From positions 1-64,000 of the forward strand of contig NZ_MVOG01000008.1 in NCBI RefSeq assembly GCF_002286915.1: a DNA stretch of 64,000 bases, given 5' to 3'. The position numbers and the translations under genes are program-made. Of the stretch, positions 46,674-55,758 are shown piece by piece (position 1 is the stretch's first letter; the number at the start of each line of letters is the position of its first letter). The notes beneath the pieces were generated by a model. That model was not told the origin of the DNA, searched no databases, and saw only the letters and a program-made list of their open reading frames with translations. Origin of the DNA: Bifidobacterium italicum (GTDB lineage: Bacteria > Actinomycetota > Actinomycetes > Actinomycetales > Bifidobacteriaceae).

Positions 46674-47474
46674 ATGGACATCGTGCTGAACTGGCTGCGT
46701 GCGAACAGCGGCAAAATCATCCTCGTCGTCATCGTGACCGTCGCCGCGATGATCGCGGCGCGGATCACGTCGCGTGTGCTCGACAAGGTGTTGCGCCGCT
46801 CGCAGATCCCGAACGCGTCGATCTTCATCAACCTCGCGCGCATCCTCATCTGGACGCTCGCCATCACGATCGTGCTCAAGCCGGTCTTCGGCGTCAACCC
46901 GGTCACCCTGTTCACGGCGCTCGGCATCGGCGGCTTCGCGATCTCTCTCGGTCTCAAGGATTCGATCGCGAACACGATCGGCGGCTTCCAGCTGATGTTC
47001 TCTCATGTGCTGCAGCCGGGCGACGTCGTCTCGATCTCCGGCGTGACCGGCACCGTCACCGACGTCACCTGGCGGCAGACCGTCGTGCGCGAGCGCAACG
47101 GCAACACGCTGATGATCCCGAATTCGGTGCTCAACACGACGGCGCTCGAGAAGTGCCTGCCGACGAACGAATCGCAGGTGACGATCCCGTTCACGGCGAA
47201 GCCGGGCGTCGACATGGACGCGCTGACCGACGAGCTGCTCGGCAAGATCGACGAGTCGGCGCACGACCTGATCTGCCCCTCCCCCAGGCCGCTGATCCGT
47301 TTCACCGGCTTTTCGCCGGCCGGCACGACCGGCAACATCATCGCCTACGCGAAGCCGGGGGTCGCGCTGTCGGCGGTGACCGACGCGATCGCGCGCGACG
47401 TGGGCGCGTCGTCGATGTTCACCGACCTGGCCGCCTCGGGATCGGTCGCCGCGAAGGACGCAGCCGCCCGCTGA
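46674..47474 (+). CDS. mscS: Small-conductance mechanosensitive channel (MscS family)
   Basis: A 266-residue MscS-type channel that opens on membrane tension to release solutes during osmotic downshock. Three membrane segments span about residues 13-35, 53-75 and 80-105, the last being the Gly/Ala-rich pore helix (A-L-G-I-G-G-F-A-I-S-L-G-L-K-D). It is followed by the beta domain F-x-x-G-D-V-V-S-I and the alpha/beta C-terminal domain. CGGGAGC precedes the ATG at 46674. Converges on the CPBP gene. Confidence 0.93.
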   Translation: MDIVLNWLRANSGKIILVVIVTVAAMIAARITSRVLDKVLRRSQIPNASIFINLARILIWTLAITIVLKPVFGVNPVTLFTALGIGGFAISLGLKDSIANTIGGFQLMFSHVLQPGDVVSISGVTGTVTDVTWRQTVVRERNGNTLMIPNSVLNTTALEKCLPTNESQVTIPFTAKPGVDMDALTDELLGKIDESAHDLICPSPRPLIRFTGFSPAGTTGNIIAYAKPGVALSAVTDAIARDVGASSMFTDLAASGSVAAKDAAAR

Positions 47475-47481
47475 CGCGCGG

Positions 47482-48510
47482 CTACAGCAGCGTCAGCGCG
47501 AACGTGCCGACGACGCCGACGACGAGGAAGACGACGACGCCGGCGTTGCCGAAGAAGGCCGGCATCGCCGCGCCGCGCGGCAGCTCGTCGGGCGCCGTGT
47601 AGAAGCGGAAGCGGCGGCGCCTGCGGATGAGCAGCACGAACCCGGCGATGATGCCGGCGAACATCAGCACGAGATACAGCGCCATCGCGACGATGAACAG
47701 GACGTCCGCGGTCTGCGGATGGCTCAGCAGGTCGGGTTTCGCGATGATCCGCTCGTAGCGGCCCAGCATCGACGTGCCGATGATCGCGCTGTTCGCATTG
47801 ATCGCCATGTGCAGCGCGACGCTGTAGCGCAGCCGGCTCGTGCGCGTGTAGACGTAGCCGAACAGCAGCCCCAGGCCGAAGGCGTAGAAGAACTGGTACA
47901 GGTTGAGGTGGAACAGGCCGAAGAACAGCGCGGACAGGACGATCGCGGGTTTTTCGCCGTAGCGGCGCAGACGGCCGATGATCTGCTTGCGGAACAGCCA
48001 CTCCTCGACGAGCGGCGCGACGACGACGGTCGCGATCGCCATGACGAACCAGTTCGATCCGCTCATCAGCTCCGTGACGCGGTTGCCGGCGCGCCCCGAC
48101 GACAGCAGCGCGGACAGGCCGGCGCCGAGCAGATTGCCAACCCAGATGATCGGCAGGCACATCAGCAGATAGGCGAACCACTGCGACAAGCGCAGGCCGA
48201 AGCGGCGCGTCGCCGGCAGCGGCGTGTTGCGCAGCAGCTGGTAGCCGATCGGGATCGCGCATACGCACAGCGCGAAGTCGGAGATCGCGAGCGCCATCCA
48301 GCCGGCCATGCTGCTGCGCAGCCACATGAAGGCCGACTGCAGCAGCAGCGTGATCGCGCTCCAGATGACGATGATGAACGTGAATCCGGCGCCGATCGAC
48401 GACGCGGCGCGGCGCGCATTCGCGATGCGGGCCTCCATCTGCGGACGGGGCGTCTGCGGCCCCAGCGCATAGTACATCGGCTGCGGCGCCGGAGTCATCG
48501 GAGCGCTCAT
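47482..48510 (-). CDS. CPBP-family intramembrane metalloprotease
   Basis: A 342-residue membrane protein of the CAAX protease/bacteriocin-processing (Abi, CPBP) family with about eight segments. Motif 1 is V-E-E-W-L-F-R-K (Glu-Glu and Arg, about 187-194), and motif 2 is F-G-L-F-H-L-N (His). A further His sits in A-L-H-M-A-I-N-A-N. A short Pro/Gln-rich N-terminus precedes the first segment. It lies 8 bp after the DUF4190 gene, so the two form an operon. Its substrate is unknown. Family members are linked to bacteriocin immunity or membrane-protein maturation. Confidence 0.88.
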   Translation of the reverse strand: MSAPMTPAPQPMYYALGPQTPRPQMEARIANARRAASSIGAGFTFIIVIWSAITLLLQSAFMWLRSSMAGWMALAISDFALCVCAIPIGYQLLRNTPLPATRRFGLRLSQWFAYLLMCLPIIWVGNLLGAGLSALLSSGRAGNRVTELMSGSNWFVMAIATVVVAPLVEEWLFRKQIIGRLRRYGEKPAIVLSALFFGLFHLNLYQFFYAFGLGLLFGYVYTRTSRLRYSVALHMAINANSAIIGTSMLGRYERIIAKPDLLSHPQTADVLFIVAMALYLVLMFAGIIAGFVLLIRRRRRFRFYTAPDELPRGAAMPAFFGNAGVVVFLVVGVVGTFALTLL

Positions 48511-48518
48511 CGGCGGCC

Positions 48519-48869
48519 TCACTGCACGACGGCGGCCGTGATGACGGTGCCGAAGAGCACGAAGAGCAGGATGCACGCGAGGATGCTCAGCGCGAGCGAG
48601 ACGGCGGAGATGATGATGCCGGCGAGCGCGAAGTCTCCGCCGCGCTCGCCGCTCTTCTTCGTCTGCGAGTAGCCGATGATGCTCAGCACGAGGCCGATGA
48701 GCGAGAAGAAGAACGAGCAGACGAAGCCGGCGATCGCCATGGCGTTCCATTTCGACGACGGCGCGGCGTAGTACTGCGGCTGCTGCGTCTGGTAGTTCGG
48801 GTACTGCGGCGGCATCGGCGCCCCGCCTCCCATGTACGGGTTGTTCATGGTCGGGTTGTTCTGGCTCAT
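48519..48869 (-). CDS. DUF4190-type small membrane protein
   Basis: A 116-residue protein: a Pro/Gln/Asn/Tyr-rich N-terminus (about 1-40) followed by two membrane segments (N-A-M-A-I-A-G-F-V-C-S and the segment before T-A-A-V-V-Q) typical of DUF4190. Function unknown. The ATG at 48869 has GAGGAGA upstream. The frame extends to 48923, but the shorter start fits the domain and ribosome site. First gene of the pair with the CPBP protease. Confidence 0.8.
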   Translation of the reverse strand: MSQNNPTMNNPYMGGGAPMPPQYPNYQTQQPQYYAAPSSKWNAMAIAGFVCSFFFSLIGLVLSIIGYSQTKKSGERGGDFALAGIIISAVSLALSILACILLFVLFGTVITAAVVQ

Positions 48870-49008
48870 CGTCTCCTCGTTTCCCGCGCATGCGCGCGTG
48901 TCCTCGGCGCCTGCGGGCGCCACGCATCGTCTCTACATTAGACGAGAACGCCGCGTGGTGCACGCGGCGTCCCCATGTCCATCGTCGGCCGTCGGCCGCG
49001 ATCGGCCG

Positions 49009-50211
49009 TCAATCGTTGTCGAGCAGCGAATCGTAGTCGTCGCTCGTCACCTCGCATTCCGACTGCGGATCGTAGGTTTCGTCGAGGATCTTCTTGCCGG
49101 TCGAATCCTCGAGGATGAACTCGACCTTCGCGTCCTTCAGGTCGTACTGGTTCTCGAGCTGCTTGGCGAATTCGCTCATCGGCGAGCACATGATGCCGTC
49201 CATCATCGTCGTGTAGATGCTGCCGTAGCCGTCATAGGCCGAATCGGTGAAGCGGATCGAGTAGATCAGCGTGTTGCCCTTCGCGGACACGTCGAACGCC
49301 ATGCCCTCGGTGTCGCCGGAGGACTCCTCGATGGCCTCCTCGAGCTGCTGCTTGACCTGCGGGTTGCGGAAGGCCTGCTCGAGCGTCTTGCCGTCGCGCA
49401 GCTCCTGCTCGAGGACGTCGCTGCCGAGGCTGTTGCCGCCGAGCGGGTCGTCGGGATCGTCGGTCGGATCGTCTGTCGGATCATCGAAGGGATCGTCTGT
49501 CGGATCGTCGAAGGGATCATCGGTCGCCTTCGGCGACGACGTCTGGCTGTGCGTCGAGCTCGGCGACTCGGCCGGCTTGTTGTCGTCGCTCTTGTTGAGC
49601 GCGATGACGGCGAAGACGATGCATGCGATGAGCAGCACCGCGGCGACGATGCTGGCGATGATGATCGGCGTCTTGCTGTTCTTCGGCGGCTGCTGGCCGT
49701 TGAACGGCGCATTGCCGTCCGGCGGGATCTGCGGCGGCACCTGACCCGGACCGCCATAAGTGGGGGCCGGCTGCTGACCGTAGCCGTTCGCCGGCGCGTA
49801 GCCGTTGCCGCCGGGATATGCGCCGGGCTGCTGCTGCATCTGGGCCGGGGCGCCGTACGGCGCCTGCGGCATCTGCCCGTAGTCGAAGGCCTGCGTCGGC
49901 TGCGCCTGCGCGGCGCCGTCGAACCCGGTCGTGCGCGGCTGCTGCTGTCCTTCATACGACGCGGCGTACGGCTCCTGATAGGACGGCATCGGCTGCGTCT
50001 GGCTCACCTGCGGCGCGGACGGCGTGTAGGGCTGCGTCTCGTCGTAGCCGCCATAGGCCATCGGTTCGGCCGCGGGCGCGCCATAGGCCTGCGTCGGTTC
50101 CTGTCCCGCCGAACGCGTGTCCTCGTAATTGGGGTAGGCGGGGGTCTGCGGATAGCCTTGGCTGCCTTGCGGCTGCCCAGCCGGATCGTACGGCGCATTG
50201 GGGTTGCTCAT
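49009..50211 (-). CDS. DUF4854-type membrane-anchored protein with Pro/Gln-rich tail
   Basis: A 400-residue protein. About residues 1-180 are Pro/Gln/Tyr/Gly-rich and disordered, likely cytoplasmic. One membrane segment follows (T-P-I-I-I-A-S-I-V-A-A-V-L-L, about 183-207). An Asp-rich tandem of D-P-F-D-D-P-T-D-D-P follows, then a DUF4854-like extracellular domain (from about 285, E-L-R-D-G-K-T-L-E-Q). AAGGGAAG precedes the ATG at 50211. Role unknown. A wall- or stress-linked function is speculative. Confidence 0.8.
   Translation of the reverse strand: MSNPNAPYDPAGQPQGSQGYPQTPAYPNYEDTRSAGQEPTQAYGAPAAEPMAYGGYDETQPYTPSAPQVSQTQPMPSYQEPYAASYEGQQQPRTTGFDGAAQAQPTQAFDYGQMPQAPYGAPAQMQQQPGAYPGGNGYAPANGYGQQPAPTYGGPGQVPPQIPPDGNAPFNGQQPPKNSKTPIIIASIVAAVLLIACIVFAVIALNKSDDNKPAESPSSTHSQTSSPKATDDPFDDPTDDPFDDPTDDPTDDPDDPLGGNSLGSDVLEQELRDGKTLEQAFRNPQVKQQLEEAIEESSGDTEGMAFDVSAKGNTLIYSIRFTDSAYDGYGSIYTTMMDGIMCSPMSEFAKQLENQYDLKDAKVEFILEDSTGKKILDETYDPQSECEVTSDDYDSLLDND
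49443..49530 (-). repeat. Asp/Pro codon tandem repeat inside the DUF4854 gene
   Basis: Imperfect repeats of 12 and 24 bp encode D-P-F-D-D-P-T-D-D-P runs just after the membrane segment. In-frame units, so copy number could vary without frameshift. Confidence 0.6.
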
Positions 50212-50570
50212 CTTCGTGTCTTCCCTTTCCTGGTCGGCCGGACGGCCGCCTCCGCGTCTGGCGCGGCATGGCCGTCCCGTCGCGATGCCGGGGCATCGTC
50301 GACGTCGTGGTTCGGCGGCGTTCGGCAATGGCCGCAACGAGCATGGCTCCCGGTAACGCACGCGAATAGCAACAGTGTATCGAAGCCCCGGCCACCGCAG
50401 GCGCCCATTCTGACCTATGAGATGTCGCCGGCGCGCCCGGCGCCCCGGCGACGCATGCACGAGGGGCGCCCCGGGGGGTCATGGGACCCGTTGGCGGACC
50501 GGCCGCAATTACCGTCGTGCGAGTAGGCTGAAGACGTCGTAGATCCTGACTTTTCAGCACAGAGGTGACC
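50212..50570. other. Divergent region between the DUF4854 gene and ddl
   Basis: 359 bp without a gene. Possible -10 boxes are TACACT on the minus strand (50374-50379) and TAGGCT on the plus strand (50524-50529). No repeats recognised. Confidence 0.35.
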
Positions 50571-51740
50571 ATGTCCGAACCGACGCCCCAGCAAGCAACC
50601 ACCGACCGCACGCGCGTCGCCGTCATATACGGCGGCAAGGCGGACGAGCATTCGATCTCCTGCATCACGGCCGCCACGTTCCTGCGCGCGCTCGACCCGG
50701 AGCGGTTCGAGCCCGTCCTCATCGGCATCACGAAGGACGGCGCGTGGATCACCGACGGCGCCGATCCGCTCGACTGGGACCTCGCGCACGGCCTGCCGCA
50801 GGTCGAACGCGTCGAAGGCTCACGTGACGTCGTCCTCAACATCGGTCAGGGCTCCGACGGCTTCTGGGCGAAGAACGCCGACGGCACGCTCGATTCGCTC
50901 GGCCATATCGACGTCGTCATCCCGGCATTGCACGGCCCGTACGGCGAGGACGGCACGATCCAGGGGCTCTTCGAGATGATGGGCGTGCCCTACGTCGGCT
51001 GCGGCGTGCTCGCGTCGGCCGCATGCATGGACAAGCACTACACGAAGGTGCTGCTCGGCGCCGCCGGCATCCCGGTCGCGCCCGGCATCACGATCGACAC
51101 GCGCCGCTTCGACGCCTCCGACCGTTTCGCCGCCGACGGCGAGGCCTTCCTGGGGCTCGTCGACGAGGCCGGGCTCGCCTATCCGCTGTTCGTCAAGCCG
51201 TCGCGCGCCGGCTCGAGCTTCGGCGTCACGAAGGTCGAGCGCGTCAACGACCCGGAGGCGCTCGCGGCCGCCGTGTATGAGGCGAGCCTGCATGACTGGC
51301 GCGTGCTCATCGAACAGGGCATCGACGCGCGCGAGATCGAATGTGGCGTCATCCGCCCGAAGCCGACCGACTCGGCGCGCGCGAGCCTGCCCGGCGAGGT
51401 CGTGCTCGACAAGCGCGAGGACGGCGACGACCAGTTCTACGACTTCGACAGCAAGTACATGGATGCGCAGGCGAGCCACACCGAGATCCCGCCGAAGCTG
51501 TCCGACGAGCTGATCGAACGTGTCCGCGACACCGCGGTGCGTGCGTTCAACGCCGTCGACGGCACCGGCCTGAGCCGCGTCGACACCTTCGTGACGGCCG
51601 AAGGCGACGTCCTCGTCAACGAGATCAACACCTTCCCCGGCTGCACGTCGATCTCGCTGTTCCCGAAGGCGTGGGAGGCCACCGGCATCCCGTTCCCGGA
51701 CATGGTCACACTGCTCATCGAAGGCGCGCTGGGCCGCTGA
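50571..51740 (+). CDS. ddl: D-alanine--D-alanine ligase
   Basis: Makes the D-Ala-D-Ala dipeptide for peptidoglycan precursors in an ATP-dependent reaction. The 389-residue ATP-grasp protein has V-I-Y-G-G-K-A-D-E-H-S-I-S at its start, P-A-L-H-G-P-Y-G-E-D-G-T-I-Q-G-L, V-K-P-S-R-A-G-S-S-F-G-V and the C-terminal N-E-I-N-T-F-P-G-C-T-S. AGAGGTGACC precedes the ATG. Next to gpsA, plsC and murA (convergent), an order also seen in mycobacteria. Confidence 0.96.
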   Translation: MSEPTPQQATTDRTRVAVIYGGKADEHSISCITAATFLRALDPERFEPVLIGITKDGAWITDGADPLDWDLAHGLPQVERVEGSRDVVLNIGQGSDGFWAKNADGTLDSLGHIDVVIPALHGPYGEDGTIQGLFEMMGVPYVGCGVLASAACMDKHYTKVLLGAAGIPVAPGITIDTRRFDASDRFAADGEAFLGLVDEAGLAYPLFVKPSRAGSSFGVTKVERVNDPEALAAAVYEASLHDWRVLIEQGIDAREIECGVIRPKPTDSARASLPGEVVLDKREDGDDQFYDFDSKYMDAQASHTEIPPKLSDELIERVRDTAVRAFNAVDGTGLSRVDTFVTAEGDVLVNEINTFPGCTSISLFPKAWEATGIPFPDMVTLLIEGALGR

Positions 51741-51772
51741 CGGCGGCCGCAGCCGCCACGCAAATAGGACAA

Positions 51773-51806
51773 AGGGCCGTGCACAGCGGATGCTGTGCAC
51801 GGCCCT
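51773..51806. terminator. Bidirectional hairpin between ddl and gpsA
   Basis: A 15-bp perfect stem (AGGGCCGTGCACAGC with its complement) and a 4-nt loop, lying between the convergent stops of ddl and gpsA. No strong T tract on either side. Confidence 0.7.
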
Positions 51807-51845
51807 CCTGATTCGTATTCGCGTTATCGATAATCGATCAATCGG

Positions 51846-52844
51846 TCACTCGACGGTGATGTCCTTCGGGAACATCTCGGAGATCATCTGGTCGAAGGAG
51901 ATGCCGTCGTCGAGCACGCGCGTCACGGCCTTCGCGAGCGGCGTGTCCACATGGTACCGCTCGCCGAGCTCGACGACCGCGGATGCGGTCGCGACGCCTT
52001 CGGCGACGCCGTTGCTGGCCTTCGTCGCCTCCTCGACGCTCATGCCCTTGCCGAGGTTGTAGCCGAAGGTGTAGTTGCGCGACAGCGACGAGCCGCACGT
52101 CGCGATGAGGTCGCCGACGCCGGCGAGGCCGTAGAAGGTCTCCGGCAGCGCGCCCGCCTCGGTGCCGACCTCCTTGATCTCGGTCAGACCGCGTGTCTCG
52201 ATCATCGCGGCCGTGTTCTCGCCGTAGCCGGCGCCGTGCGACATGCCGACGGCGAGCGCGACGACGTTCTTGAGCGATCCGCACAGTTCGAGGCCGATGA
52301 CGTCGACCGTGATGAAGGCCTTGAAGTAGTCGGTCGTGCACATCTTCGCGAACGCGCGCGCGTTGTCGATGTCGGTGCAGCCGACGACGGCGGCGGCCGG
52401 CTCGCGTGCGGCGACCTGCTTGCTCAGGTTCGGTCCGGACAGCGCGAGGAAGCGGTTGGACGGCAGGTCGAGCGCCTCCTCGACGACCTGGTCCATGCGC
52501 TTGCCGGTGTCCTTTTCGATGCCCTTCATCAGCGAGACGACGAGCACCTCGTCCGGCAGCAGCCCCCTGAACTCCTCCAGCGCCTTGCGCGCGACCTGCG
52601 CGGCGATCGCGACGACGACGACGTCGGCGTGCGCGACCGCTTCGGCGCGGTCGCCGGTCGCCGTCATCGTGTCCGGCAGCTTCTCGACGCTCGGCAGCCG
52701 CACCGGATTGCGGTGCTCGGTCTGGATCGCCTTGACGATCTCCGGTTCGATCGCCCACATCGTCACGTTGTTGCCCGCATCCGCGAGGACCTGTCCGAAG
52801 GCCGTTCCCCAGGCGCCCGCGCCCAGAACCGTGATGTTCGCCAT
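51846..52844 (-). CDS. gpsA: Glycerol-3-phosphate dehydrogenase [NAD(P)+]
   Basis: Reduces dihydroxyacetone phosphate to sn-glycerol 3-phosphate, the start of phospholipid synthesis. The 332-residue product begins with the Rossmann motif V-L-G-A-G-A-W-G-T-A (about 5-14), and V-V-S-L-M-K-G-I-E, G-P-N and the catalytic-Lys region S-L-K-N-V-V-A-L-A-V-G follow. GGAAGGAGC precedes the ATG. It lies 139 bp downstream of plsC in the same direction, so it acts in the same pathway. Confidence 0.96.
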   Translation of the reverse strand: MANITVLGAGAWGTAFGQVLADAGNNVTMWAIEPEIVKAIQTEHRNPVRLPSVEKLPDTMTATGDRAEAVAHADVVVVAIAAQVARKALEEFRGLLPDEVLVVSLMKGIEKDTGKRMDQVVEEALDLPSNRFLALSGPNLSKQVAAREPAAAVVGCTDIDNARAFAKMCTTDYFKAFITVDVIGLELCGSLKNVVALAVGMSHGAGYGENTAAMIETRGLTEIKEVGTEAGALPETFYGLAGVGDLIATCGSSLSRNYTFGYNLGKGMSVEEATKASNGVAEGVATASAVVELGERYHVDTPLAKAVTRVLDDGISFDQMISEMFPKDITVE

Positions 52845-52983
52845 ATCGTGCTCCTTCCGCCGCGCGCGTGCGCCGGCATCTGTCGTTGGTGGCGGGGCCG
52901 GGCGCCGGCTCGTCCCCGCTGATTCGTCTGCTCTCTATTGTTGCCGTTGCCGCGCGGCCATGTTCGATTTCGCTCTTGGCGCG

Positions 52984-53943
52984 TTATTCGTCCTTCGGCA
53001 ACGCGTCCGTGGTCTTGCCGAGCGCCCGCGCGTCGACGACGTGCGGATCGGTGAAGGGGGCGACCTCGGGCACCTCCTTCATGATGCGGTAGTCGTAGAA
53101 CCCGTCCGGCGCCTTGACGCCGCGGATGTTCGCCATGACCTCCTTCATACGCACGCGCACACGGCGCGCGAGCTCGTCGGCGAGCTCGACCGGCGGCTCG
53201 TCGCCCCACTGGTCGGCGTGCGCGAGCAGGTCGGCGTAGTCGAGCCGCACGTCGTAGCACATGACGACGTTCTTGCGCGGCCACGGCCACCAATGGTTGA
53301 TGCTCGCGGCGCCCCACGTCACCGCGCAGTGCAGCGGAATCTGATGGCCGACGCGGCGCGAGGCCTCGAGCGCGATGAAGCCGATGCCGTTCTTCATGCT
53401 CATCGGCCATTTCTTCGGGTCGCGCGTGACGGTGCCCTCCGGCCAGATCGTCAGCGCGTGGCCGGAGGTGAGGATGTTGATCGACTCCTCCTCGATCTGG
53501 CGCGCCTTGCCGCTGCGGCGCGGCACCGGCTGCATGCCGACGTCGCGGAACCATTTGCCGATGATCGGCCACTTGCCCATCTCGGCCTTCGCCATATAGC
53601 GGGGGCGCCGCCCCATCTGGAACATCGCGACCATCGGCACGAAGACGTCGAACTGCGTCACATGCGTGGCTGCCGTGATGTAGGAGCCTTCGACCGGCAC
53701 GTTGTCCAATCCCCATGCGCGCACCTTGCAGCTCGCGCGCAGCACCTTCGCCGCGCCTTCGACGAGACGGTGCGTGGTCTTCGGGTTGAGTTCGTCGATC
53801 TCCTTCTGGTTCGGGCGGATGCGACCGGTCGGGAACGGCCGTGTCGGATCGACGAGATCGTATTCGGCCGCGAGCCTGGCGACCTGCGTATTGCTCAGCG
53901 GCTCGACCGCCGAGCGCGGGGAGGGTTTGCCTTTGGATGCCAT
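52984..53943 (-). CDS. plsC: 1-acyl-sn-glycerol-3-phosphate acyltransferase (PlsC-like)
   Basis: A 319-residue acyltransferase that would convert lysophosphatidate to phosphatidate. The HX4D motif reads T-H-V-T-Q-F-D (His about residue 93), and W-P-E-G-T-V-T takes the place of the FPEGTRS box. CACAAT on the minus strand (53951-53956) lies 7 nt before the ATG at 53943 and there is no Shine-Dalgarno, so translation is probably leaderless. An upstream in-frame ATG overlaps that box. It lies upstream of gpsA. Confidence 0.87.
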   Translation of the reverse strand: MASKGKPSPRSAVEPLSNTQVARLAAEYDLVDPTRPFPTGRIRPNQKEIDELNPKTTHRLVEGAAKVLRASCKVRAWGLDNVPVEGSYITAATHVTQFDVFVPMVAMFQMGRRPRYMAKAEMGKWPIIGKWFRDVGMQPVPRRSGKARQIEEESINILTSGHALTIWPEGTVTRDPKKWPMSMKNGIGFIALEASRRVGHQIPLHCAVTWGAASINHWWPWPRKNVVMCYDVRLDYADLLAHADQWGDEPPVELADELARRVRVRMKEVMANIRGVKAPDGFYDYRIMKEVPEVAPFTDPHVVDARALGKTTDALPKDE

Positions 53944-54022
53944 GCCCCCCATTGTGCCCCGAGAACCGTACTTACCTGCGCGCCCGTCCCGCGGCCCCGC
54001 ACGGACATGGACCACGGATATG

Positions 54023-54055
54023 AAAAGGCCGGCTGGAGAGAAGAGCCAGCCGGCC
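54023..54055 (-). terminator. Intrinsic terminator of murA
   Basis: Read on the minus strand, GGCCGGCTGG pairs with CCAGCCGGCC around a 9-nt loop and ends in TTTT, 46 bp after the murA stop and before plsC. Confidence 0.85.
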
Positions 54056-54101
54056 GGTGGGAAAGAAAGAATGAGGATGACGGGCGGTGCGCCCGCGCGG
54101 A

Positions 54102-55427
54102 TCAGTCGATCTGCGCGCCGAGCGCATTGAGCTTGCCGCGGAAGTCCGCATAGCCGCGGTCGATGAGGCTGATGCCGCGCACGTCGGAGGGGCCCTTCGC
54201 CGTGAGCGCCGCGATCAGATGGCTGAATCCGCCGCGCAGATCCGGCACGTCGATGTCGCGCCCCTCGAGCGGCGTCGGCCCGAAGATGACGGCCGAATGC
54301 TTGTAGTTGCGCTGCTGGAACCGGCACGGCAGCGAACCGAGGCATTCACGGTACAGCTGAATCGTCGCGCCCATCTGCACGAGCGGCTTCGTGAAGCCGA
54401 AGCGGTTCTCGTAGACGGTCTCATGCACGATGCTCAGGCCGTTGGCCTGCGTGAGCGCCACGACGAGCGGCTGCTGCCAATCGGTCATGAAGCCCGGGTG
54501 CACGTCGGTCTCGATCGCGACCGGCTTGAGGTCGCCGCCCGGATGCCAGAAGCGGATGCCGCGGTCGGTGATGTCGAACTCGCCGCCGATCTTGCGGAAC
54601 ACGTTGAGGAAGGTCATCATCTCCGGCTGCGTGGCGCCCTTGACGAAGATGTCGCCGTGCGTCGCGAGCGCCGCCGACGCCCAGCTTGCGGCCTCGATGC
54701 GGTCGGTGAGCGCCGTGTGCGTGTAGCCCTTGAGCTCCTTGACGCCTTCGATGCGGAACGTGCGGTCGACGTCCACCGAGATGATCGCGCCCATCTTCTG
54801 CAGCACGGCCACGAGATCCATGATCTCCGGCTCGGTCGCCGCGCCGGACAGTTCGGTCTTGCCGTCCGCGAGCACGGCGGCGAGCAGCGTCTGCTCGGTC
54901 GCGCCGACCGACGGGTACGGCAGATGGATCTTCGCGCCGTGCAGGCCGTTCGGCGCCGTGATGTGGATGCCGTCCTTGTGCTCCTTGTCCACGTCGGCGC
55001 CGAGCTTGCGCAGCGTCTCGAGATGGAAGTCGATCGGGCGTCCGCCGATGTTGCAGCCGCCGAGCGCCGGGATGAAGGCCTCGCCGAGGCGGTGCAGCAG
55101 CGGGCCGGAGAACAGGATCGGGATGCGGCTCGATCCGGAGAGCGTGTCGACGTCGGCGACGTCGGCGAGCTGCACGTTCGTCGCGTCGATCGTCACGACG
55201 CCCTCGGAGCCGTCGACGTCCACGTTCACGCCGTGCAGGCGCAGCAGGTCGGAGACGACGTGCACGTCGCGGATCTCCGGCACGTTCTTGAGCACGCTCG
55301 TGCCCGGCGCAAGCAATGCGGCGACCATCGCCTTGCTGACGAAGTTCTTGGCTCCACGGACCTTGATCGTTCCGTTGAGCGGCTTGCCACCAACGACGTG
55401 CAACACGTCATCCGTATGTTCGGCCAC
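54102..55427 (-). CDS. murA: UDP-N-acetylglucosamine 1-carboxyvinyltransferase
   Basis: MurA adds enolpyruvate to UDP-GlcNAc, the first committed peptidoglycan step and the target of fosfomycin. The product is 441 residues with two EPT domains. The catalytic-loop Cys is kept in G-G-C-N-I-G-G-R-P-I-D (about residue 127), so the Cys-to-Asp change that gives fosfomycin resistance in mycobacteria is not present. K-N near the N-terminus (R-G-A-K-N) is also conserved. The GTG at 55427 has AAAGAGGTAGAC before it. The ATG at 55442 is the longer alternative. Confidence 0.94.
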   Translation of the reverse strand: MAEHTDDVLHVVGGKPLNGTIKVRGAKNFVSKAMVAALLAPGTSVLKNVPEIRDVHVVSDLLRLHGVNVDVDGSEGVVTIDATNVQLADVADVDTLSGSSRIPILFSGPLLHRLGEAFIPALGGCNIGGRPIDFHLETLRKLGADVDKEHKDGIHITAPNGLHGAKIHLPYPSVGATEQTLLAAVLADGKTELSGAATEPEIMDLVAVLQKMGAIISVDVDRTFRIEGVKELKGYTHTALTDRIEAASWASAALATHGDIFVKGATQPEMMTFLNVFRKIGGEFDITDRGIRFWHPGGDLKPVAIETDVHPGFMTDWQQPLVVALTQANGLSIVHETVYENRFGFTKPLVQMGATIQLYRECLGSLPCRFQQRNYKHSAVIFGPTPLEGRDIDVPDLRGGFSHLIAALTAKGPSDVRGISLIDRGYADFRGKLNALGAQID

Positions 55428-55758
55428 GTCTACCTCTTTCATGTCCTATCGCTGCCGCGGGAGGCGCAATGCGGCGCCTTCCGAGTAAGTCCGTCCGTCT
55501 TTCTGTATATCTACCCGCGCGCCGCCGTTTTTATTTCCGCGGCCGGCCGCGCCGTCACCCATCAGCCCTTCATTGTGCCATAAGGCATGTAAGTCGCGGC
55601 CCGCGCATGCACGCGCGCAGGACCGGACGGTCGGCGTTATCGGCGTTGCGCGCAAAACCGCGTCCGCACCGGCGCCCCGCACCTATCATCGGAGCCACCG
55701 GCCGGGCGCCGCGCGAAACGGATCGCCGGCCTTCGCACGACCATCGAAGGAGACTTTC
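55428..55758. other. Divergent region between murA and the NADH oxidase gene
   Basis: About 330 bp without a gene. No clear promoter pair or repeat was recognised on either strand. Confidence 0.35.

Noticed and set aside
54102-55427. Intrinsic fosfomycin resistance through a Cys-to-Asp change in MurA
   Set aside because: The active-site Cys is present in GGCNIGGRP.
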